DNA of 11,208 bases from Minisyncoccota bacterium (GCA_021734725.1 JAIPIM010000111.1:1-11208); one strand, 5' to 3'; positions 1-7,905 are shown, counted from the stretch's first letter. Notes: generated by a model from the sequence alone, not told the origin. A program made the numbers and translations.

Positions 1-1
1 C

Positions 2-403
2 ACCATACCAAGCGGTATCGACAGCGGAAGGGAGGCTGCCGGTTTATTGCTTGGGCGTCCAGCGCATGAACGACCGGATGGTCTGATCGTGGGTGACGAT
101 ATAGTAGCAATGGCTCTGGCGCAGGTGCTGCGTCTGGAGTCCGATTATGCGCCGGCAATCGCGACCATTACCCATCAGGCAGCCCCACTGACGTTTGCCC
201 TGCCGGTACTCCATTTCGAATTAAATGACGCGGTTTTCGCATCGACCGCCGTGCGGATGCTGACCGACCGCCTGTGCGATCCCGACCTGCCTGATCGGGT
301 GGAATTGATCGCGCCGCGTCTAATCGACGAGGATGCCGCTCACATGTCGTGGGCGGGTCACTGCGAAGCCAAAACACAACCATCGCATGGAATGGTGGAG
401 TAA
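2..403 (+). CDS. LacI/GalR-type transcriptional regulator, C-terminal fragment (5' end outside window)
   Basis: The reading frame is open from the window edge to a TAA, so this is the last 133 residues of a longer protein. Visible is the block RPDGLIVGDDIVAMALAQVL (fragment residues 24-43), which matches the strand-helix near the C-terminus of LacI/GalR-type periplasmic-binding-like sensor domains, where an RPDAIxxxDD-like motif is typical. It is followed by a helix and a final stretch ending VELIAPRLIDEDAAH, resembling the usual final strand (V..P.LI.R.S) of this fold. In the family, this domain binds a sugar or related effector and controls an N-terminal helix-turn-helix. The DNA-binding part is missing here, so LacI cannot be told from the GntR/LacI hybrids common in Lentisphaerota. 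An internal ATG at 47 is in frame but is unlikely to be the true start. Its position just upstream of the surface glycan genes suggests it regulates them; that is inference. Confidence 0.72.
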   Translation, partial: TIPSGIDSGREAAGLLLGRPAHERPDGLIVGDDIVAMALAQVLRLESDYAPAIATITHQAAPLTFALPVLHFELNDAVFASTAVRMLTDRLCDPDLPDRVELIAPRLIDEDAAHMSWAGHCEAKTQPSHGMVE

Positions 404-417
404 TGGAATGTTGTAAC

Positions 418-424
418 AAGGAGG
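418..424 (+). promoter_or_regulatory. Strong Shine-Dalgarno for an alternative upstream start
   Basis: AAGGAGG, a full-length Shine-Dalgarno, sits 5 nt before an ATG at 430 that is in frame with the PEP-CTERM gene. Starting there would add 24 residues, many of them Arg, Asn or Thr, before the conventional signal peptide. It is either the real start, giving a long n-region, or an alternative start. Confidence 0.5.
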
Positions 425-486
425 ACCGTATGCAATACACAACCGAAAGAACATCGCCCCGTTCCCAAACGAATCGCAACAAAAAC

Positions 487-493
487 AGAGGAG
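487..493 (+). promoter_or_regulatory. Ribosome binding site for the preferred PEP-CTERM gene start
   Basis: AGAGGAG lies 8 nt before the ATG at 502, and that start yields a compact, standard Sec signal peptide. This spacing and the signal peptide decide the preferred start at 502 over 430 and 349. Confidence 0.6.
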
Positions 494-501
494 CCCGAAC
501 C

Positions 502-1581
502 ATGACCAACCGTCGCACCCCCATGACCTCTCTGATGGCCGTCTTCCTTGGCGGCCTGATCGCAGCCAGCAGTCACGCAACCATGCTCTACTATATGCCG
601 TTCGACGACGGCACGAACGCCACTCTGGCCAATTACGGCAGCCTCGGGGGCACGGCCACAGCAGTGTATGGCTACACAACGCCGTCGGACAGTACAAATG
701 CACGGATGGGTTCCCACTCGGAATATTGCCCGGTGTGGTCCGTCAATAACCAGCAGGGGGGGCATGTGTCACTTCCCAGCAGTACCGACCAATTGCGTTT
801 GGACAGCATTGGCGACACCATAACTGTTACGGCCTGGGTGAACAGCCAAGACATCACAGGCTATTGGGCGCAGGGTATCGTAAGTACGCTGGACTATACA
901 ACGGACGGGTGGGTTTTCGGGATAGAACGCGGGTCGCGGAAATTGCGCTTCCGTTCCGAGAGTTCGAATACTACAGACAGCACATCTGGCGGTCTCAGTG
1001 TTCCCGCTGACACGTGGGCGCACGTGGCCATGAGATGGGAGGCCGGCACCCACAGGCCCAGGTTCTTTGTCAATGGTGTCGCTGGCTCGGGAACTTACAG
1101 TGGTGATGCTCCTGCATATACAAACACAAACGATATACGCGTGGGCATATGGAATGACGGCAAGAACGGCCCGATCAACGGTTATTTGGATGATGTTGCT
1201 GTCTGGGACGAAGGATTGTCCGACGCACAAGTAATCGGTATCTACAACCTTGCGGTGGACGCAGGCATGGACGTGGGCATGGCCAATTCCATGCTCGGCG
1301 TATACGACGGTGCGGGGGCCGATGACGGCTTTGTGAACGGTACCGGCTGGTATGCCTGGTATGACGGCGTTGACCGTGGATTGGGCACCGCCGGAAGCGT
1401 GACGTATCTGGGATTTATGGACTCGATCTACGGTTACGATTACGGTCGGGCGGGCAACGCGCACTATTACTACCTGAACCTCGGTTCAGGCGTAGTGTTC
1501 GCCATCCCGGAACCGGCCAGCCTGACCTTGCTCGGCATGGGTGTCCTGGGATTGCTGCGCCGCCGGGGTCGGCACGCATAG
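502..1581 (+). CDS. Secreted LamG-like protein with PEP-CTERM sorting signal
   Basis: The 359-residue product has an N-terminal Sec signal peptide (basic MTNRR, hydrophobic stretch about residues 10-22, likely cleavage after SSHA at 26). A LamG/concanavalin-like beta-sandwich covers about 27-250. It is recognisable from YYMPFDDGT at its start, the TVTAWVNS strand, the WAHVAMRWE and FFVNG strands, and the closing motif LDDVAVWDEGLSDAQV (229-244). A Gly/Tyr-rich linker follows. The C-terminus (336-359) is a PEP-CTERM signal: PEPASLTLLG, a hydrophobic helix, then RRRGRHA. In other bacteria exosortase recognises this signal and the protein goes to the cell surface or exopolysaccharide matrix; no exosortase lies in this window. 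Its role is probably glycan binding or surface adhesion. The ligand is unknown. The start is ambiguous: ATG 430 also has an excellent ribosome site and is in frame. Confidence 0.88.
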   Translation: MTNRRTPMTSLMAVFLGGLIAASSHATMLYYMPFDDGTNATLANYGSLGGTATAVYGYTTPSDSTNARMGSHSEYCPVWSVNNQQGGHVSLPSSTDQLRLDSIGDTITVTAWVNSQDITGYWAQGIVSTLDYTTDGWVFGIERGSRKLRFRSESSNTTDSTSGGLSVPADTWAHVAMRWEAGTHRPRFFVNGVAGSGTYSGDAPAYTNTNDIRVGIWNDGKNGPINGYLDDVAVWDEGLSDAQVIGIYNLAVDAGMDVGMANSMLGVYDGAGADDGFVNGTGWYAWYDGVDRGLGTAGSVTYLGFMDSIYGYDYGRAGNAHYYYLNLGSGVVFAIPEPASLTLLGMGVLGLLRRRGRHA

Positions 1582-1647
1582 ACTATGCGCGGCTTCAATC
1601 CCGTTATGGAGGCGGCTCCGGCAATCATGCCATTCTCAGAAACCGTT

Positions 1648-1667
1648 GCCGGGCACTCTTGCCCGGC
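1648..1667 (+). promoter_or_regulatory. Perfect hairpin between PEP-CTERM and pseudopilin genes
   Basis: GCCGGGCA, a CTCT loop and TGCCCGGC form a perfect 8-bp GC-rich stem with a 4-nt loop. It lies 66 nt past the PEP-CTERM stop and 19 nt before the pseudopilin ATG. No U-tract follows on either strand, so it is not a clear intrinsic terminator. It could act as an attenuator, an mRNA-stabilising stem or a processing site that sets different levels of the two products. Confidence 0.5.
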
Positions 1668-1686
1668 CCGAACAAAAGGGTGCAAA

Positions 1687-2460
1687 ATGAAGCGCTTTAC
1701 GCTCGTGGAGCTGCTTGTCGTCATCGCCATCATCGCGGTGCTCGCCTCGTTGCTGCTGCCCGCGCTCAAGCAGGCGCGTGACGTTGCGAAACGCGCGGTA
1801 TGCGGTTCCAACACCCGCCAGAATCTGGTGGCTATGGCAGGGCATATCGGTGACCACGACGGCTTTTTCCGACCCGACAGGCCGCACAGTTTTCATAAAG
1901 CCAATGTGTTGTGGCACCAAGTCTACACGACGTATCCCGTGGGGCATGTAGGATCGGGGGTGCTGATCGCGGAAGGGCAATTGCCGAACGTCCAGTCTTT
2001 TTATTGTCCGTCGAACACTTATGTGAACGACTTTTACGACCACGGACCAGCCAAAGGAGAGGAACGCTACGGTAGTTCCTACGGCCGCGTGTTCTGTGAT
2101 TACGCACTCAATACAATCCTCATGCAGCGTCCCCCGGGAAGTTCAGTGCACTGCGACGATCCCGGTGACGACGACTATCGGCTGGACGACAAGTCACCGT
2201 CGTTCCCGCTCTATGCCGACTGTTTCATGCAGAACAATACGAATCATGACGAATGGAAATTGTTGGAATGCTGGCGCCCGCACAACGATAATGGACTGAC
2301 TGTCGGGTACCTGGACGGCAGCGTTCTGTATTTGACATTCGACCGCATCGGCAACCCGCGCGGCAATTTTTTAGACTACGGAACCCTTTATCCTCTTCCC
2401 TGCACTCATTGTACGCGGGATGGATGGATGAACATGATGGATCTTCACGGCGGAGGCTGA
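1687..2460 (+). CDS. Type II/IV pseudopilin-like protein (prepilin-type N-terminal methylation domain)
   Basis: The 257-residue product begins MKRFTLVELLVVIAIIAV, the prepilin-type methylation motif with the conserved Glu at mature position +5 (residue 8) and a hydrophobic helix to about residue 24, then LLLPALKQAR. The glycine normally before the cleaved Phe is Arg here. Cys39 and the following N..QNL pattern are typical of the large pseudopilin/DUF1559-like families of Planctomycetota and Lentisphaerota. Near the C-terminus, His199 is followed ten residues later by Asp210-Gly211 in VGYLDGSV, a one-residue-longer version of the H-X9-DG motif. Start 1687 is chosen over the in-frame ATG at 1585 because the methylation motif must be near the N-terminus; AAAAGGG precedes it by 6 nt. 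Such proteins are probably inner-membrane anchored with a periplasmic head. A function in glycan handling is inferred from the neighbouring hydrolase gene, which starts 6 nt after its stop. Confidence 0.88.
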   Translation: MKRFTLVELLVVIAIIAVLASLLLPALKQARDVAKRAVCGSNTRQNLVAMAGHIGDHDGFFRPDRPHSFHKANVLWHQVYTTYPVGHVGSGVLIAEGQLPNVQSFYCPSNTYVNDFYDHGPAKGEERYGSSYGRVFCDYALNTILMQRPPGSSVHCDDPGDDDYRLDDKSPSFPLYADCFMQNNTNHDEWKLLECWRPHNDNGLTVGYLDGSVLYLTFDRIGNPRGNFLDYGTLYPLPCTHCTRDGWMNMMDLHGGG

Positions 2461-2466
2461 AAAGAA

Positions 2467-5400
2467 ATGTTGAAAAAAAGTCTGTTTGCGTTGGTTATCC
2501 TCGAAGCGACCACGTGTTTTGCCGTACCGGAGGCGAGGGCCCCCTTGATGCCTGTGCCGCCGGTCATCGACGGAAACATTGGAGCGGACGAATGGCGAGG
2601 AAGCACAGGTTTCTACGGACTGGGCGTTCCGCTTGACGCGAGGGAAGGGCGTGTGTGGGTCGGCTGTGATCGTGACCGCCTGTATTTGGCCTTCCAGACA
2701 GAGATGCCGCCCGATGGGAAGCTGGTATCCAACAAAAAGATGCAGGGCGACAGTAAGGTAGTGCTCGATGACTCCATTGAACTCTGGGTTGTCCCGCCCG
2801 AAGAGGGGAGGACCGCCGACGCGAAGCACGGCAAGGGCTATTTTCAGCTGATTATCAATTCCATCGGCACGGTCTTTGCTCTGAATCATGAGCCGGGATA
2901 CGGGCTTTCCGCGGCAGAGTGGAAACCGGATCTCAGCTGGGCAATCAGTACGGAAGAAGGCTTCTGGTCGGTCGAACTCTCTATTCCCATGCAAGATTTT
3001 GCTATGGACAAGCTTGTTTTCCCGTCGACCTGGCGACTGAGGCTGGCGAGAAACTGGAAGAACGGCTGGAACCAGGCGGCGGTTTCGCCGGGACGTCCGT
3101 TTTCCGACAAACAATCGATGACAACGCTGATTTTGGACGAAAACGCCCCCGCGGTGAGGATGGATTCTCGTGGTCATCTGATGGACGGACGAACGGATGT
3201 GCAGCTCAAGCTGTTCAATCCAGGTGCCGACGAGGTCAAGCTCGACGTGTCGATGACAACGGTGTCCGGGGAAGAAACTGTTGCGGAAGAGACGAAGACG
3301 ATTATCCTGTCCGCCGACCACGAAGAGACGACCAATCTGCCCGTGAACTTTCAACCAGCGGACGAGAACGTCTTGTCCGTTGCGGTGAATTACGCGGATG
3401 GCGCCGGACCGGTGTACCGCAGAGACATCCGGTTTGGACGTCCGCCGGAGAAGAAATGGTCGCTCCCCGAGGCCTATCTGACATTCAATCTTTCGTTTGA
3501 CAACAAGGACTTGACGGCGGATATGGCGGCGGGCGAAGCAGTTCCCCTGGCGGCGGATATCGAGCATACATTTATCGAGGGGGTCAAGGGGCAGGCCGTG
3601 CTGTTTAAAGAACATGGCGGCGTGAAGTACGACAACGCAGTCAACCTGCAGATTCCGGGTGCCGTCTCGTTCTGGGTGAAACTTTTGCGAGACAGGAAAC
3701 CTGGCGCGCGCACGTGTTTTTGGCGAACCGAGCATAAGTCCACCGGGACGTTGGGCATTCAGGATTCCATATATAACAAGCTGATGTTCTTCTATCAATA
3801 CTTCCCGGGCATCGAATTCGGTCACGCTGACGGCGGGAAATTTCCGTGGCGGCAAGGGCGGTGGTACCACATAGGCGCAAATATTGAGCCCAACGGCGTG
3901 GAGCTTTTCCTGGATGGCAGGAAAGTTGGATCGGCAAGTTTCGAGCGCGCGCTTGAAAGCAACGAACTTAGTCCTTTTCAAATAGGCGAAAAAGCGGCCG
4001 AGGTGGCGATCGATGAACTTCAGATCTTCTCGAGGACGCTGCACAATTCGGAGATGGCGAAACTGGCGTTGGGCGAGTCGGCGATGGACGGGAAGATTTC
4101 CTGGTTTCCATCTTTGCATTCGTTGGTCATAGACGGCGTGATCGAGCCCGAGGTCGTAGGGGATAAAACCATGGCGCTGGTTGTTACCGATACGTCGGAA
4201 GAAACTGTGTTTCTGAACCAGGTAATACCAGACGACGAATGGCAGGCCGCAGGTGACATACTGCGGCTTCGAACGACGGTGCCTTTACCCGACCTTGAGG
4301 ACCGTGAGTACAAGACCTTCATTCATGCCAGAGAGGGGAAGGATACGAGCGGAGGAAGGCAGTTGTTGTCGCGAATGTTTGTGGTAAAGCATTATCCCTG
4401 GGCAGGCAACAAGCTGGGAAAAAGCGACGTTATCGTCCCGCCGTTCACCCCTCTAGAGGTCAGGGGGGATCGAGTGAGTTGCATCCTGCGGGACTATCAG
4501 TTGGGCGCCCTGGGATTACCTGAGCAGATAACAAGCCTGGACAAAGACATTCTCAGCCGGCCTGTTTCCGTGCAAGCGGTGGTGGACGGGAAAGCGACCG
4601 AGTGGAGCGAAAGCGAACCCGTGGTATTTACTCAGCAGGGAAAGCATGTGGCGTCATTCACATCCGGTGTCAGTAATGAGACCGTCGAGATAAATTCCAC
4701 CGGGATATTCGATTACGACGGCTTGCTCAGCGTAACACTGACCGTCAAGCCGAAGCGGAAACGAATGATAGACAGGCTATTTCTCGATATACCTTTGAAG
4801 GAGGAAGTCGCTCGTCTGTTTCATGCTGTTGGCGAAGGGATCCGGGCGAACCCGGCAGGTTTATTGCCGGATAGCGAAGGATTGATCTTTGAGAGCAAGA
4901 ACGTTCCTCATCCCTATTTGAAAACATTCATCCCGTATCTCTGGATAGGTGGCGAAAAACGCGGCGTCTGCTGGGTTGCCGACGGGGACAGAGACTGGAT
5001 ACATTCGGACAGCCGCTCGGCCCTCGAAGTTATAAGAGAAAACGGGGAGGTGATAGTGAGGGTAAACATTATCAACGGTCCCGTGGCATTGCGAAGAGAA
5101 CGCACCGTCGACTTTGCGCTTATGGCCTCTCCGGTCAAGCCGATGCCCGAAGGATGGAGAGACAGGATCTTCAATTTCCCGACACCGGGCAGAACAAAGA
5201 ACTTCATTCTCTGGACCGCGGCCGCGGGTTTCCATTACGGATGGGCGAGCAGATATCCGCTGGACAAAGACTGGACCTATATTGAAAAGCTCATGGACGC
5301 CCGGGAAACAGGGACCATAGACCATGGCTTCATCGATGCCTGGATCACCAAGGTAATAAATCACCCGGGTCAACTCAGCCACCGCAGGAGCGAAGAGTAT

Positions 5401-6417
5401 TTGCGCAGGCATGTCGAGGGCGCTTTCCGGAGCGCACAGCGCTTTCACGACACGGAGGGGCGGCTGATGCCCTATTCCGTAGCCTGTGACCGTACTGAGC
5501 TACTTCCGGAACACGATGTATACGGTGACGAATGGGAATACCGTAAACGGATGCATTGTTCTGAATCCTTCCGGGATTACGCGATCTGGTACGCCGCGGA
5601 ATTCATGGATCGCGGTATGGATGGGATTTACGTGGACAACACGTTTACGCATCCCAAATTCGCGTGGCCGACAGGGGAGGGCTATATCGATGAAGACGGG
5701 GAAATACAGCCGAGCCTGGGTATTCTCTCACGCACCAGGCCGCTGATCCGGAGACTTGCCACAATGATGGTCGAAAAAGGAAAGGATCCCTTTGTGTTTG
5801 TGCACATGACCAACGGTAACGTCTTGCCCATGCTGTCTTTCGCGCAGGCTAACCTGGGATGGGAATGGAAATACGGGCGCGCGGATTTCCAGGATAAGTT
5901 CTCACCCGGATACATGCGCGCGGTGAACACCGGCCAGCAGGCAGGCACGATACCAGTTGCTCTCGGCGGTGTCACCGGTTTCGATAAGAATACCGAAAAA
6001 GCCGAATACATACGCGTTTCGCGTACTGCACTGGCGATGGCTTTGCCCCACCATTTCTTCCTGTATGCTCGTATCGATCGGGACACGGCGGTCACGGCAC
6101 GAGAGATTATCGCCGAATTCGTCCAAGATCCGGACAGTGAAACACACTTCTACTGGGAAAAGAATCGCTTGTTGGAAACTCCCGCTAACCTTATGGTCAC
6201 CGTCCATCGAACCGGCAACCAACTTCTTCTGGTTATTGGCAACCTCGAAGATAAAGGAACGTATGAAATTGCCTTGGAAATGGACGCGTTTGGTGTGTCC
6301 GGAATTGCCGAGGCAGTCGACAGGGAAACCGGGGCAAACGTCACGCACACCGCCGACACTCTGAGTATCGAAATCGACAACCATGATTTTGCGTTGATCG
6401 GCGTTGAACTGGAGTGA
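2467..6417 (+). CDS. Large secreted carbohydrate-active protein: CBM9-like, LamG-like and GH123/DUF6067-like hydrolase domains
   Basis: This 1316-residue protein begins with a Sec signal peptide (MLKKSLFALVIL, cleavage likely after CFA at residue 19). Residues about 30-220 look like a CBM9/DOMON-type domain: PVIDGNIGADEW, then the LYLAFQTEMP strand and the DDSIELWV strand. Residues about 335-535 form a LamG-like sandwich (GAVSFWVKLL, RWYHIGANIEPNGVELFLDG, AIDELQIFSRTL). From about 630 onward it resembles the GH123/DUF6067 group: GNKLGKSDVIVPPFTPLEV, then WIGGEKRGVCWVADGDRDW (about 825-843), then FALMASPVKPMPEGWR. A TIM-barrel-like part follows with GDEWEY (1020-1025) and DGIYVDN (1052-1058). 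Acidic catalytic candidates are Asp1021/Glu1022 and Asp1052/Asp1057, but the nucleophile cannot be assigned by eye. A short beta domain ends the protein (about 1225-1316). GGAGG at 2452-2456, inside the pseudopilin gene, serves as ribosome site. The substrate is unknown and activity is not proven. Confidence 0.85.
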   Translation: MLKKSLFALVILEATTCFAVPEARAPLMPVPPVIDGNIGADEWRGSTGFYGLGVPLDAREGRVWVGCDRDRLYLAFQTEMPPDGKLVSNKKMQGDSKVVLDDSIELWVVPPEEGRTADAKHGKGYFQLIINSIGTVFALNHEPGYGLSAAEWKPDLSWAISTEEGFWSVELSIPMQDFAMDKLVFPSTWRLRLARNWKNGWNQAAVSPGRPFSDKQSMTTLILDENAPAVRMDSRGHLMDGRTDVQLKLFNPGADEVKLDVSMTTVSGEETVAEETKTIILSADHEETTNLPVNFQPADENVLSVAVNYADGAGPVYRRDIRFGRPPEKKWSLPEAYLTFNLSFDNKDLTADMAAGEAVPLAADIEHTFIEGVKGQAVLFKEHGGVKYDNAVNLQIPGAVSFWVKLLRDRKPGARTCFWRTEHKSTGTLGIQDSIYNKLMFFYQYFPGIEFGHADGGKFPWRQGRWYHIGANIEPNGVELFLDGRKVGSASFERALESNELSPFQIGEKAAEVAIDELQIFSRTLHNSEMAKLALGESAMDGKISWFPSLHSLVIDGVIEPEVVGDKTMALVVTDTSEETVFLNQVIPDDEWQAAGDILRLRTTVPLPDLEDREYKTFIHAREGKDTSGGRQLLSRMFVVKHYPWAGNKLGKSDVIVPPFTPLEVRGDRVSCILRDYQLGALGLPEQITSLDKDILSRPVSVQAVVDGKATEWSESEPVVFTQQGKHVASFTSGVSNETVEINSTGIFDYDGLLSVTLTVKPKRKRMIDRLFLDIPLKEEVARLFHAVGEGIRANPAGLLPDSEGLIFESKNVPHPYLKTFIPYLWIGGEKRGVCWVADGDRDWIHSDSRSALEVIRENGEVIVRVNIINGPVALRRERTVDFALMASPVKPMPEGWRDRIFNFPTPGRTKNFILWTAAAGFHYGWASRYPLDKDWTYIEKLMDARETGTIDHGFIDAWITKVINHPGQLSHRRSEEYLRRHVEGAFRSAQRFHDTEGRLMPYSVACDRTELLPEHDVYGDEWEYRKRMHCSESFRDYAIWYAAEFMDRGMDGIYVDNTFTHPKFAWPTGEGYIDEDGEIQPSLGILSRTRPLIRRLATMMVEKGKDPFVFVHMTNGNVLPMLSFAQANLGWEWKYGRADFQDKFSPGYMRAVNTGQQAGTIPVALGGVTGFDKNTEKAEYIRVSRTALAMALPHHFFLYARIDRDTAVTAREIIAEFVQDPDSETHFYWEKNRLLETPANLMVTVHRTGNQLLLVIGNLEDKGTYEIALEMDAFGVSGIAEAVDRETGANVTHTADTLSIEIDNHDFALIGVELE

Positions 6418-6423
6418 TGTGGT

Positions 6424-7824
6424 TTATTCCGAGTCGGCTTGCTGTTGCGTGTGAGGCGCTTTTACAGCTTTCAGGCAAACGACCTCACCAGGAGCGGTCC
6501 CGTCAATGCGGCCAAATTCCGCGCGTCTGACACCGACTGCCCAGATAATCTCCGTGCCCGCCAGAACCAGGGGGATGCGTTCGCGCCGGTGACGGGGGAT
6601 GCCGGTATCGATGAGGAGATCTTTGATTTTTTTAGCCGACGCGCGGCCGAAGGGGACCATGCGATCACCCGGTTGTCGTGAACGAATCGCCAGCACGGGG
6701 GGGAGTGCGTCGGCGGAGAACAGTTCCGTGTTTGGATCTCTTCCTGAAGCTGTCTGAGAATCGGTGGATGCCTGGCGAACCGCTTGGAGACGGATGTCGG
6801 CTTCGGGTATGTCATACGACGGTTCCTCCCGCCATTTCCAGGAACGTGCGGGGATCCCTGTGTCCAAGCGTTTTACGGTGAGTGAATCGTGGTTGATCTC
6901 GAGGTCGATACCGTTGCCTGCCGGGATCGTACGGGGATGAGGAGATGCGCGGTTCAGTTCGTTTCTGATACGTTCGATGGTTTTGCAGCTGGAAATGTGG
7001 TCGTTGCCAAGTTGCTCCTGCAACCAGAGCCTGAGGGCCCGCGGCTGCAGCGCCGGATGCATGGTCCGAAAGCTGGACGGCACGCGAACGCTCGAAACGG
7101 CATGTTGTGCCGCCCGATCCAGGTAATCCGCGTCGTGGCGCAGCGCGTCAAGGGTCAAATGCAGTCCCTTATCTCCCCCGACCGTCTCGCGGATGAGCGG
7201 AAGCCATTGATGGCGTACGGCGTTGCGGCGTATACTGACATCGCGATTGGTGTGATCCTCGCACCATTGGACCCCCTGTGACTCCAGGTATTGCATTTTG
7301 TCATGGCGCCTCACTCCGAGAGGCGGTCGGATATAGCATACCCCGTTGATTGTACGTTTTGGACGCAATCCGGTCAGGCCGCTTGTATTGGCGCCGCGGC
7401 TCAGCCTTAGCAAAAGGTCTTCAACGCAATCGTCGGCGTGATGTCCCAAGGCCACGACGGTTCGCTGGGAAGCACGCCGTCGCCAGAACTCGAGACGACA
7501 TCGGCGCGCGGCGACTTCAATGCTCTCTCCCGTGCCGCGATTAGAGAGTACATGGAGATGATGGCATTCAAAGTCGATATTTCGTTCGGAACAGAAGTCT
7601 TCGCACCACTTGGCGTCACGGTCGGCCGCGGCTCCTCGCAGTCCATGGTGAAGGTGGACGGCGGTTACATTCGTGGCCAGTTCATGCAACGCCAAAAGGA
7701 GCGCCGTGCTGTCCGCTCCACCACTGTATCCCGCCAGAATGCGCTCGGTGTTTTCGAACAAACCGTAAGCGTGGACAGTTGCACGTACGCGGTCGAGAAA
7801 ATCTGTTGGATGCGCAGGTTTCAT
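6424..7824 (-). CDS. tilS: tRNA(Ile)-lysidine synthetase
   Basis: TilS uses ATP and lysine to modify C34 of the CAU-anticodon tRNA-Ile to lysidine, so that it reads AUA instead of AUG; it is essential in most bacteria and cytoplasmic. With the start at 7824 the protein is 466 residues, close to the family norm. The PP-loop motif SGGADS is at 34-39, HLHHGLRG follows at 58-64, and GHHADDCVEDLLLRLSRG covers 127-144. Downstream is EDHTNRDVSIRRNAVRH, the usual tRNA-contact block. The C-terminal TilS domain is clear from RQPGDRMVPFGRASAKKIKD and a closing IIWAVGVRRAEF. The frame extends upstream to ATG at 7911, but those 29 extra residues look unlike the family, so 7824 is preferred. There is no strong Shine-Dalgarno before 7824. 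A TATATT box lies only about 12 nt upstream, so a leaderless mRNA is possible. The gene converges on the hydrolase gene. Confidence 0.96.
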   Translation of the reverse strand: MKPAHPTDFLDRVRATVHAYGLFENTERILAGYSGGADSTALLLALHELATNVTAVHLHHGLRGAAADRDAKWCEDFCSERNIDFECHHLHVLSNRGTGESIEVAARRCRLEFWRRRASQRTVVALGHHADDCVEDLLLRLSRGANTSGLTGLRPKRTINGVCYIRPPLGVRRHDKMQYLESQGVQWCEDHTNRDVSIRRNAVRHQWLPLIRETVGGDKGLHLTLDALRHDADYLDRAAQHAVSSVRVPSSFRTMHPALQPRALRLWLQEQLGNDHISSCKTIERIRNELNRASPHPRTIPAGNGIDLEINHDSLTVKRLDTGIPARSWKWREEPSYDIPEADIRLQAVRQASTDSQTASGRDPNTELFSADALPPVLAIRSRQPGDRMVPFGRASAKKIKDLLIDTGIPRHRRERIPLVLAGTEIIWAVGVRRAEFGRIDGTAPGEVVCLKAVKAPHTQQQADSE

Positions 7825-7905
7825 AAATGATTCAATATACCATGCGATTCCAGGGACGGAATGTGAATGTGCCGTCTTGCGCCCCGGGGTTGTCAACCTT
7901 TTGCT

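Noticed and set aside
769..1464. Minus-strand open frame (231 codons) opposite the PEP-CTERM gene
   Set aside because: The + strand frame has a signal peptide, LamG motifs and PEP-CTERM tail; the antisense product shows no domain or ribosome site.
2371..4119. Long minus-strand open frame (582 codons) opposite the hydrolase gene
   Set aside because: It lies antisense to a clear signal-peptide, CBM9-like and LamG-like coding region. Its translation is rich in Arg and His, with no recognisable domain, so it is a shadow of codon bias.
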